DNA of 64,000 bases from a virus, in IMG/VR virus record IMGVR_UViG_3300020735_000007, positions 36,877 through 100,876 of that record, one strand, 5' to 3'. The translations under genes were made by a program, and so were the position numbers. The notes below the pieces were generated by a model. The model did not search any database, was not told where the DNA came from, and saw only the letters and a program-made list of their open reading frames with translations. The first letter of the stretch is position 1; each line of letters opens with the position of its first letter. Of this stretch, positions 50,841 to 58,635 are shown one piece after another.

Positions 50841-51624
50841 ATGAACCCTTGAGGTAGTTCTTGCCTAGAGAAATAAGCGCACGGCGATCTCTTTGGAACT
50901 GAGCGGGGTCTTCCACCTTACCCTCGTTCATGATAACGTTAATGGTAGGGAGAAGGTCGGGACGTTCCTGCTCCACCATATCCAAGAAGCGTTCCACGAA
51001 AAGCACTTTGTAAATGCTGGACTGCTCTTCTTTCATCATTTCCTGCACAACCGAAGACTGATCAACAATGAAACCTTCATAAGTTGAGCCTTCCTTATTC
51101 TCTTCTACCTGAAAATCGTCATTTCGATTGTTAGAATGAGTGGTAGCATTAAACGGAATGACGGAAAACCCATTTAGGGCATCCTTCTTCTGCTTCACGC
51201 TAATAGTGAAGTGTTTGTTAGCAAGACAACGATTGATGTAACCGAAGAAACGCCTTGCAGAAGCACCAAAACTACTCCAAGGATTATAGACATCAACAAC
51301 ATCCTTGAACCCCCTGGCCTTCATCTTGGAAGTTGGGGGAAGAGTGCGGAGAAAAAGACTGAGTTCAGATGTCCAATCTTCAACCATGGGGTCAAAGGGC
51401 ATCTTCTGAAGGCGGCGACATACCCAATTACGAACATAATTAGGGTAACGTTGCTCCATTTCTTCAAAAGGATTAGGAACAATGAACGAATCTCCCCCAA
51501 CAAAGTGATCCCCGTTGCTGGTAAACACATCACCTTCGTAAGAAGGTATATCCCAACTATTCATGGACTTCATACTAGGGTAGTAGCTATCGTTCACTGA
51601 GAATTTCTCTTTCGCTTCTCGCAT
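50824..51624 (-). CDS. Hypothetical protein, weak sigma-factor-like features
   Basis: The 266-residue product is mostly helical with an aromatic region YNPWSSFGASARRFFGYINRC near 115-133, where Tyr, Phe and Arg positions recall region 2 of sigma factors. The N-terminal half has YPNYVRNWVCRRL. The similarity is weak, so I keep the call as hypothetical. It is the first gene after a 19-bp-spacer promoter and a hairpin, and its downstream operon encodes primase zinc and polymerase. Confidence 0.55.
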   Translation of the reverse strand: MREAKEKFSVNDSYYPSMKSMNSWDIPSYEGDVFTSNGDHFVGGDSFIVPNPFEEMEQRYPNYVRNWVCRRLQKMPFDPMVEDWTSELSLFLRTLPPTSKMKARGFKDVVDVYNPWSSFGASARRFFGYINRCLANKHFTISVKQKKDALNGFSVIPFNATTHSNNRNDDFQVEENKEGSTYEGFIVDQSSVVQEMMKEEQSSIYKVLFVERFLDMVEQERPDLLPTINVIMNEGKVEDPAQFQRDRRALISLGKNYLKGSYANTD

Positions 51625-51652
51625 GGCTTCCTTTCAGAAAAGACCTCACCTG

Positions 51653-51683
51653 ATTATACCTGGAAATTGAGAAAATGTGGCAA
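51653..51683 (-). promoter_or_regulatory. Promoter, TTGCCA-19-TATAAT type, for the replication operon
   Basis: TTGCCA (51678-51683), exactly 19 bp, TATAAT (51653-51658) with G before the -10. It lies 29 nt upstream of the gene starting at 51624 and follows a hairpin. Confidence 0.75.
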
Positions 51684-51690
51684 GAAATTT

Positions 51691-51721
51691 TAAGCGGGTC
51701 AGCCTTAACTGAACCCGCTTA
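51691..51721 (-). terminator. Terminator-like hairpin
   Basis: A 9-bp stem (51691-51699 with 51713-51721), extended by CAG/CTG with one bulge. The minus-strand tail is AAATTT, so T-richness is weak. It precedes the replication promoter. Confidence 0.55.
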
Positions 51722-51768
51722 TAACTAATACTCAGTATTTTTTAAAAAATTATAGTATAAAATTTTTA

Positions 51769-52179
51769 TTAATAGACTTTTTCCTCTTCTTCACCTTCAG
51801 GAGTCTCTGAAAACTTACCTGGATTTTCTATATCATCATAGGGGTTTTCTTGGTAGAAGTCATCTGGGGCATACTCCCCTTCTTTTTCCATTCCTTCATT
51901 AGAGGCGTCATCTTGAATATCTTCCCATAAATCTTCTGCTTCTTCCACTGAATCAAAAAGAGCAGCCTCAACTTGTCCATCAGCTTCATAAAGGATAACT
52001 GCTTCATTAGAGGTTAATTGTTCTTGATCTATGGGAGATAAATTAGAAAATTCTGGATCTTCTACTCCTAAATCACCTAGGTATAGGCCATGCCATCCTA
52101 TTCCATCTATAGTTCCACATTCTTCGTCCGGTTCTAATTTATAAAGAAATTCTGCAACAGGGGTTTTAAAATTTGGCAT
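51769..52179 (-). CDS. Acidic hypothetical protein
   Basis: The 136-residue product has a compact first half with ECGTIDGIGWHGLYLGDL and a strongly acidic second half (EDPEFSNL, EEAEDLWEDIQDD, EETPEGEEEE type). It starts as TAATG at the stop of the 1133-residue gene, so the two are co-translated. No family is recognised. The acidity could mimic DNA. Confidence 0.55.
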   Translation of the reverse strand: MPNFKTPVAEFLYKLEPDEECGTIDGIGWHGLYLGDLGVEDPEFSNLSPIDQEQLTSNEAVILYEADGQVEAALFDSVEEAEDLWEDIQDDASNEGMEKEGEYAPDDFYQENPYDDIENPGKFSETPEGEEEEKVY

Positions 52180-55100
52180 TATTTCTCCTTTTTCTTCGCA
52201 ACAAATTTATAAGATATTGTCATGTTATCAATATCAACTGATTCTATTCTCACGAAAACTTCGTATAAAAAGCCGTTAGCGTTATCTTCTTTCCATACCG
52301 CACTTTGCGCCCACGCAGCGTTAATAGCATCAGTAAGCTCATTATCGTTTAGTCCATTAAAGAACATCTCTAACTGAGAAACAATAGGATCTTGAACATC
52401 GCGGGATAACATTGGATTTAAAAATACAGACGGAGAGGATTTTAAATCAATTTTTCCTTCTGTGGGAATGTCAATAAAATTGAGTTTTGGCTCTACCACA
52501 AATGCTGCGAGTAAAGAAGAAGCAATCTCAGCAGCCAAACTTGAGAGATAAGTTTCAACAAGTGCCACTTTATCTGTTTCTGCTGCTAATTTATTCAAAG
52601 AAGACTTAATAACTAAAGAAGAAGCAGGAATATCAGCATGGATTTTGTAAAATTGATCGGTAAAAAAGGGACCACGGATATTTCTTTCCCCAGAGCGAAG
52701 TGGTGCGCCTGATGCTCCACCCTCTTCAGTTGATATCAAACCTGGAGAAGTCAAGGTGTGTTTTTCTTTTGATTCGTGGTCATTTAGTGTAATGTCATCA
52801 TTAGCACTTCCTTCTCGTTCTTGTTCATCAGGTTTTACTGGGTGATAGTCATCTTTATCATGCATATTAGTTTGAAGTTGATTTCTCATTTCAGGATAGA
52901 AATCTCTTAAAACCTGATCAGGAGCCATCCAATCAAAAGCTAATTTTCTATAATGACTTTTTTTAGGATTAATTTTTAAATCTGGAGCTTTAATTTTAGA
53001 AGATTCATTAAGAAGCATATCATCAGTTGAATCATTGGAGGGATCAATTTTATTCATTCCATCTCCAAAAGCTTGTTCTACATAGGAAAAACCAGCGGCG
53101 GTCTTCTTACCTTGAATGCCAATTCCTCTAAGAAAACCCTTATCCATTTCTTGTTCCTCTGAATTTTGTTCAAAAGAAGGGTCTGGAATGGCCTCACCGC
53201 CATACTCCATCGCAGCATCTTCTGCTTCATAAGAGCTATTAAAGCGAGTAGCATCTGCTAAATCCCAAGCCCATTCCCCTCCTTCATCCGTGAGTGCCAA
53301 ATACTCATTCCTAAAGGATTTTACAATAAAGACCCCATCACGATCCATTACTTTAAGTCTACGACCTGAATTTTTTACTTGCCCTGGTCGAAGTAACCTC
53401 CGAAAATTTTTCAAACCACCAGTCCTTTGAGTAGGGAGCTTAGTGGAATGGTCAGGCTCAGAACTATCTAATTTTTTAGATGGAAGTTCCGTCTTTCGGT
53501 CAGGTTCGTTATATTTTGTTTCTTTAATTTTTTCTGATTCTCTTTTAGACTGAGGTTCAACTTTTCGCTTAGGCTCGACATAATCCCTATCAATATGAGA
53601 GATAGTCCCGTCTGCTTGTTTTAGCCCACCCATTCTTGTTGCCTTTGGTAATTTATTTAAACGATACTCTTCTGCCTCAGCAGCTTCTTTAGTGTCAAAT
53701 TCTGCAATAGTTCCATTGTGAATATGTACAACAAAGAATTTTCCATTTTCGGGATGAACGTAATATTCCTGAAAAGCAGTTTTACGGTTACTTGTTTTTT
53801 CATGATCGGGCCAAGGCCAGTTATTACCATTATAAGTATTTTTAGGAGTGCCTTTTTCTGCGTCAAAGGTCAGCCATGTATTAACTTTACCTAATTTACC
53901 TTCTTTATCCATATCTGGTAAAATAAATCCAAATCTCCAAAGATGAAACATGGCTTTTTTAAATTCTGAATAGCCTAGTTCTTCTCCCATAATTTTTTGA
54001 ATTTGCTCATTGGTAGCAGATTTCTTACCTTTGAAACACTTATCATAAATTTTTCTAGCAAGATGATTATCGTCCTTATCCACAGTCTTTCCGCCAAGTT
54101 TTCCATCGACAAAAGCTTCTGTCGTTTCACAGCCTGGGCAGGTTTCTAATATTCCTGCCTCTTCTTCAAATGGATGTTCGTCTAAATCTTTGCTAACTCC
54201 ATCACATTGGGGACAAAAAACTAAGTCTTCATCAATGGTGCCAGGAGGAACACTTGTTAAAGCCCCACAACCTTTACATTTTGTAAAGAAATCAATAAAG
54301 GAATGTTTACTTTTACTACTGATTACTGGTTTTTCCCAACCACTCTGTTTATCCAACTCGTCTAATTCAGCTTGAAGATCAGGGGGGAGAGAATCATCGG
54401 CCATAGTTCCGATATCAATATCCTCTCCACTTTCATCATGTAATCCTGTCCCTATCCCACCTTGAATAAGTTCTTTGACTCTTTCAGCCACAGCCTCTGC
54501 AATATCATAAGGAACTGATTTAAGGGCCATAATTTCATAAATAGCCTCATCAGTAGACTCTCCATAAATATCAGCATCAACATCTTCTATCAAACTCATG
54601 GTATCATCAGAGGAAGATAGGTAATTATCATTAATTTTTTCTTTTGCTTCATCAGCTACGGATTGAGCCAAGGCTTCAATCGAAGTATCTTCGGTATCTT
54701 CTAGTGATAGTTTCTCTTTAGATTGACAATCTTCACAAAGAAGATTTCCATCAACAGTAGGGGCAGCGCAGGACTCGCACACTCCCATTCCTGCTTTCTT
54801 AGCAACATGAACTTTTTTCTCTACCACATCTTCAAGTTCATCAATTACTGCTTGCTCTTCTGGAGAAAGAAGTTCATTTTTGATAGCGTCAAGTTCTGAG
54901 GCGGTAAAACGAAGGTAGGCTTTCTTAGTTGAAGCCTTCTTCTCCACTCTGCCAAGAATGGGGTAAGTATTAGAGGCGCTCATTAAATCAAAGACTGGAC
55001 CAAAATGATCGTGTTGTAAATTTTTAACATCTAATTTTGAATCACTTTCTTCCAAAGTTTCAAACAAAGCGGATAGCGAAGGATTAAAATAAGCACTAAA

Positions 55101-55580
55101 AACAAGATGTCGAATAAGTTGTTCTAATTTACTGATTTCTTTTTCAAATTTAAAACCAATAAAATCGCGGGGATTTGCCCAAGCTGGAAGGAACATAACA
55201 ATACAAGTGTATTTTCCATCTTCGTCTTTGAAAACTTTATCCTTGAACTCAACAAAATCTTTATTGGTAAGTTGATCAAATTCTGATTCAGCAAGACGGT
55301 GAGAGTCATAAGCAGAAGCAGCTTCAGCGTCAAATAAATTCAGAATGGCCCCCTTGAATAAAGGAAGGGGAACTTTCTCTTGATTATCCATAACAGCAGG
55401 AGGAACGACTAAGACTTTACCGATGTAAATGTCTTGACGAAGACCTGGACGAAGAATATCTAGAGTTTGAATTTCTTTAGAGCTTTTAGCTAATTTTTCC
55501 GCTTCAATAACCGCAGCGGTGACATTAGAGAGGATTACTCCCAAGCCCTTAGTAGTGAATGATTTCTGAACGTTACCCAT
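52179..55580 (-). CDS. Very large zinc-ribbon protein
   Basis: The 1133-residue product has three cysteine sites: CESCAAP...CEDC (about 270-285), CKGCGAL...CPQC (about 435-465) and CPGCETTEAF (about 477). After these comes a helical domain FKKAMFHLWRFGFILPDMDKEG with winged-helix character, and a repeat-like HPENGKFFVVHIHNGTIAEFDTKEAA motif that recurs in weaker form. A charged central linker (about 640-740) and a C-terminal SLNKLAAETDKVALVETYLSSLAAEIASS region follow. Zinc sites suggest nucleic-acid or protein binding. I do not recognise it. It is coupled to an acidic gene. Confidence 0.55.
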   Translation of the reverse strand: MGNVQKSFTTKGLGVILSNVTAAVIEAEKLAKSSKEIQTLDILRPGLRQDIYIGKVLVVPPAVMDNQEKVPLPLFKGAILNLFDAEAASAYDSHRLAESEFDQLTNKDFVEFKDKVFKDEDGKYTCIVMFLPAWANPRDFIGFKFEKEISKLEQLIRHLVFSAYFNPSLSALFETLEESDSKLDVKNLQHDHFGPVFDLMSASNTYPILGRVEKKASTKKAYLRFTASELDAIKNELLSPEEQAVIDELEDVVEKKVHVAKKAGMGVCESCAAPTVDGNLLCEDCQSKEKLSLEDTEDTSIEALAQSVADEAKEKINDNYLSSSDDTMSLIEDVDADIYGESTDEAIYEIMALKSVPYDIAEAVAERVKELIQGGIGTGLHDESGEDIDIGTMADDSLPPDLQAELDELDKQSGWEKPVISSKSKHSFIDFFTKCKGCGALTSVPPGTIDEDLVFCPQCDGVSKDLDEHPFEEEAGILETCPGCETTEAFVDGKLGGKTVDKDDNHLARKIYDKCFKGKKSATNEQIQKIMGEELGYSEFKKAMFHLWRFGFILPDMDKEGKLGKVNTWLTFDAEKGTPKNTYNGNNWPWPDHEKTSNRKTAFQEYYVHPENGKFFVVHIHNGTIAEFDTKEAAEAEEYRLNKLPKATRMGGLKQADGTISHIDRDYVEPKRKVEPQSKRESEKIKETKYNEPDRKTELPSKKLDSSEPDHSTKLPTQRTGGLKNFRRLLRPGQVKNSGRRLKVMDRDGVFIVKSFRNEYLALTDEGGEWAWDLADATRFNSSYEAEDAAMEYGGEAIPDPSFEQNSEEQEMDKGFLRGIGIQGKKTAAGFSYVEQAFGDGMNKIDPSNDSTDDMLLNESSKIKAPDLKINPKKSHYRKLAFDWMAPDQVLRDFYPEMRNQLQTNMHDKDDYHPVKPDEQEREGSANDDITLNDHESKEKHTLTSPGLISTEEGGASGAPLRSGERNIRGPFFTDQFYKIHADIPASSLVIKSSLNKLAAETDKVALVETYLSSLAAEIASSLLAAFVVEPKLNFIDIPTEGKIDLKSSPSVFLNPMLSRDVQDPIVSQLEMFFNGLNDNELTDAINAAWAQSAVWKEDNANGFLYEVFVRIESVDIDNMTISYKFVAKKKEK

Positions 55581-55590
55581 ATTACTCCCC

Positions 55591-56094
55591 TTACTTCTTT
55601 ACAAAAGTAGATTCAACTTTGTCAGTTTGCCTTCGTAGATCTATTTCTTTCATTGCCATTACATCACGGAAATTTCTGAGAACTTCATTTGCAGATGTCT
55701 CTGGAAGTCCGGTTTCCTTCATTGCTTTCTTAAAACATGCAATAATTTCTTGAAAAACGTATTGGAATTTTGGTCCATCAAAATTTAAGATGTCTTTTTT
55801 GGAGAGAGTTTCGCTATCGGCTAAAGTTTTTGACAATTCTCTTAAAGCTTTGATACGCTCTGACAAAAATTTAATTTTATATCCATCTGTTTGGTTCAAT
55901 TCAGCCATTTGAGTAGTGACCGAAGCAAGTTCCCCGGCAATCATTCTGCTAATGTCAGAAACAGGTTTCTGAGGATCATTAATGAAATCCAGAATATCTG
56001 TCATTCTTTTTATAGATAGACTAGCGAGAGTTGAGGCTTCTTCAGGGAGAGGCTTCTCGCTACTATCAACAAAAGTGATTACAGTTTCTTTCAT
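55591..56094 (-). CDS. Helical hypothetical protein
   Basis: The 167-residue product is almost fully alpha-helical with coiled-coil stretches (MAELNQTDGYKIKFLSERIKALRELSKTL). It overlaps the upstream gene by four bases (ATGA). No family is recognised. It may be a structural or assembly factor in the same operon as the large zinc-ribbon protein. Confidence 0.55.
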   Translation of the reverse strand: MKETVITFVDSSEKPLPEEASTLASLSIKRMTDILDFINDPQKPVSDISRMIAGELASVTTQMAELNQTDGYKIKFLSERIKALRELSKTLADSETLSKKDILNFDGPKFQYVFQEIIACFKKAMKETGLPETSANEVLRNFRDVMAMKEIDLRRQTDKVESTFVKK

Positions 56095-57419
56095 TCTACG
56101 TCAATCCTTGAAGAAGAGCTAAGTTCCACATCTGTAGGGGCTTGTTCTGGCTCTCTAATATCTAAAGGAGTGTCATCTTTAACATCCAATTCCCACTCTT
56201 TTAACATCTGCTGACCATCAACAGCTTCTCCTTCATTTCCTATTTTCTTAGTTGCTACACGGTTCATACCTGGAAAAGAAATAAGAGTTCCACCGGTTAA
56301 GCCACAATGCATACAATCACGATAAGTACAGGAACCACATTTGCTGGCCCCAATAATAGGGTTACTGGCGGCTAATTTTCCTTTTAAATAAGAACAATCT
56401 AAAGAAGAGATGATAACCTTGGCCTTACTTTGTTTAAGAGAAGCAATATAGCGTTTCACGGCATTAACCACTTGGCCTTTTCCATAAACAGCGGCGGCGG
56501 ATTTAAAAACTTTACTAAGAGGGATACCAGCTTGAAGAGAAACTCCAATTTCTTCGGCTGTGGCTTCTTTTTTAATAATTTTATTCTTATCTCCAGCAGT
56601 TCGGATTTCACCAGTATTAGGGGAAGCTGTGATAGATGGAGTGTGTATTTTTTCTCCCCCACTAGCTAGTTTTGTCAGCCCTTCTTTAAGGGAGGCGCAT
56701 TTAATATTTTTTCTTGTTAGTTCGGCTTTTATAACTTGCTCTAGTTCTTTGGAGGAAGCTACGATAGGTCTACTATACAGAGAGCAACTACCGCAATTAT
56801 TATACTTGCAACCATTACATGCAGCAACTTTTTTAACCGATAAAGCCCTCAAGTTTCCTTCTTTCTTCACTTTTTCAAAGGATTGATCACAGGACTTCAT
56901 ATAGAAATTTGGTTCCATATAAGCCATTCCAAGACCAGAGGAATAAGTTTTGGCAAAATCTGCACCCATTGAGGTATGGGAGTTGTCCATTATGTTTAAA
57001 TCAGCTAGTTTTTTCATATAACCAGCAATTTTTTCAGGAGTATAGCCGAGATTTAGTAATAAACGAAGACGAGTTTCAATTTCTTTGTCTGATAAACTCT
57101 TTTTTTGATAATCAGTCTTCTCAGCTTTAGTGATAGTTTGAAAAGCTTCACCGAGAGCATTATCATTCGTATCTTCGATCTTATTGTTTAACTGACGAGG
57201 TGTGTAACCTGCTGTTACTTGTCCAAGGGCTGTCTGATGCTTTGAATGACCCGCAATGCCATCCAGGAAGGACATATCTGCCTCGTCCCTAGAGAGAGAT
57301 TTAAATGCTTCTCCGCTATCCATAGGCCCCTTTAATCCTATATCCCCAAAATCGGGTTCAACATCATCAAGAAATTGGTCTAGTAAGGAGGAGTACTGAG
57401 GTTTAGGTTGATCTGCCAT
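56091..57419 (-). CDS. Cys-cluster protein with two CxxCx4CxxC motifs
   Basis: The 442-residue product has two nearly identical cysteine clusters: CNGCKYNNCGSC at about 205-216 and CGSCTYRDCMHC near 360-371, each CxxCx4CxxC. The N-terminal third is acidic and helical with an LDQFLDDVEPDFGD start, and Lys-rich helices separate the clusters. Such doublets bind zinc or an iron-sulphur cluster. I recognise no family. The duplication implies two similar metal domains. It lies just downstream of a small hypothetical gene and is coupled to a helical protein. Confidence 0.6.
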   Translation of the reverse strand: MADQPKPQYSSLLDQFLDDVEPDFGDIGLKGPMDSGEAFKSLSRDEADMSFLDGIAGHSKHQTALGQVTAGYTPRQLNNKIEDTNDNALGEAFQTITKAEKTDYQKKSLSDKEIETRLRLLLNLGYTPEKIAGYMKKLADLNIMDNSHTSMGADFAKTYSSGLGMAYMEPNFYMKSCDQSFEKVKKEGNLRALSVKKVAACNGCKYNNCGSCSLYSRPIVASSKELEQVIKAELTRKNIKCASLKEGLTKLASGGEKIHTPSITASPNTGEIRTAGDKNKIIKKEATAEEIGVSLQAGIPLSKVFKSAAAVYGKGQVVNAVKRYIASLKQSKAKVIISSLDCSYLKGKLAASNPIIGASKCGSCTYRDCMHCGLTGGTLISFPGMNRVATKKIGNEGEAVDGQQMLKEWELDVKDDTPLDIREPEQAPTDVELSSSSRIDVE

Positions 57420-57431
57420 GATTATCTCTCT

Positions 57432-57725
57432 TTAAAATTCTAATTCGGATAAGATGTCCCTTAAAAATTTAGAGGGATTCTTAAAATCAGCGGGTTTTAC
57501 TGTTTCCTTATTATCTACTTCTTTGCCAGTCAGGCGCAGGATCTTCCCCCCCTTGACTTTCCATAAGTCTTTGCTACTTTGACATTCAAAAAGGTTTCCA
57601 GCTACATGAGTAAACCCCATAGACGCCGCTTTTTTAATAAAATAGGGGGATGGGGTTGGTTCATCACTGGCTTGTCTAATTTTACCTACATAATAAGCGA
57701 ATGGACCGGAGTTATAAGACTGCAT
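57432..57725 (-). CDS. Hypothetical protein
   Basis: The 97-residue product has a SNSG/YYVG N-terminus, a basic GGKILRLTGKEV segment and an acidic C-terminus (SKFLRDILSELEF). No domain is recognised. It is the first gene of the small operon that includes the Cys-cluster protein. Confidence 0.55.
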   Translation of the reverse strand: MQSYNSGPFAYYVGKIRQASDEPTPSPYFIKKAASMGFTHVAGNLFECQSSKDLWKVKGGKILRLTGKEVDNKETVKPADFKNPSKFLRDILSELEF

Positions 57726-57786
57726 GGATAGGACTTCCCTTCAACATAGAAATCGAAAGTTGCAAAAGAGGGTTTTTACGTATTTT

Positions 57787-58524
57787 TTAATAATTTGCCT
57801 TGGTAACTAACAAATGCTCGAAATTTTTATCGGTCACATCAACTCTAAAAGACCCCAAAATAGGCGGATCGCGGCGATAAATTGTACAAATTTTGGCTTT
57901 CTCCCTAGAAGACAGCCCTTTTCCTTGAGCAGACGCTTTATCTATAAGTCCAAATACAAAAGCGCCGAGAGCCAACATAGGTATATCTTTTTGTTCAAGT
58001 AACTCTTTAGCTAGGCCGGATAAAGCTCTTCGGACATCTGGGCGTTTAATTTTAAAGTGAGCAGCGACCAACTTAAAGCTACGAGTTTTTGAGTACATGT
58101 CAATTAAATCAGCTAATTTCACATTCTCATTATAATTTGTGTGCCCTAATCGATCTAAAATAGAATTTATTTTTTCAATCGTAGGAACCCCAAGCAACAT
58201 GTAAGTTCCAACTTTTTTGATTGCTAGACGTAATTTAAAGCTGCAAAGTGTTTGAGTAGAATTGTGGACTCTAGCTAATGACCATTGAGTTTTGGACAAA
58301 AGGTAATAGCCGAGTAGAAGTTCTTGATCTTCAGGAGCTAAAAATTTCAATATACGTAAAAAATCTCTAAAATTGTCAAAAATATAAGATGATATATCCT
58401 GGGCGATTATATCAGATTGAGTTTCAAGAGATACTGTATGATCCCCTTGATAATCGTCTGGGTCTAGAAGCATGGATCTATCGGCAATTATACTATCAAA
58501 ATATGCAGAGTTTTCAGGACTCAT
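57787..58524 (-). CDS. HTH protein, possible transcription regulator or sigma-like factor
   Basis: The 245-residue product has two helix-turn-helix candidates. The first, LAPEDQELLLGYYLLSKTQWSLAR followed by STQTLCSFKLRLAIKKVG (about 63-105), recalls region 4 of sigma-70 or a TrpR-like HTH. The second, SRSFKLVAAHFKIKRPDVRRALSGL (about 145-175), has a classic HTH layout. A short hydrophobic helix (about 182-192) follows. It follows the terminator after the 765-residue gene. A role in phage transcription is inferred. Confidence 0.55.
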   Translation of the reverse strand: MSPENSAYFDSIIADRSMLLDPDDYQGDHTVSLETQSDIIAQDISSYIFDNFRDFLRILKFLAPEDQELLLGYYLLSKTQWSLARVHNSTQTLCSFKLRLAIKKVGTYMLLGVPTIEKINSILDRLGHTNYNENVKLADLIDMYSKTRSFKLVAAHFKIKRPDVRRALSGLAKELLEQKDIPMLALGAFVFGLIDKASAQGKGLSSREKAKICTIYRRDPPILGSFRVDVTDKNFEHLLVTKANY

Positions 58525-58577
58525 TTTATACCCCTAAAAGTAAATATTATCTTATTCTTTAATATAATACTGTAGGA

Positions 58578-58616
58578 AAATAAAAAAGGTGAAAACTTTT
58601 AAAAGTTTTCACCTTT
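58578..58616 (-). terminator. Terminator with a 16-bp perfect palindrome
   Basis: 58585-58600 pairs perfectly with 58601-58616, a full inverted repeat with a small effective loop. The minus-strand tail CCTTTTTTATTTT is strongly T-rich. It follows the 765-residue gene. Confidence 0.9.
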
Positions 58617-58635
58617 AATACTACATTTTTAATGG

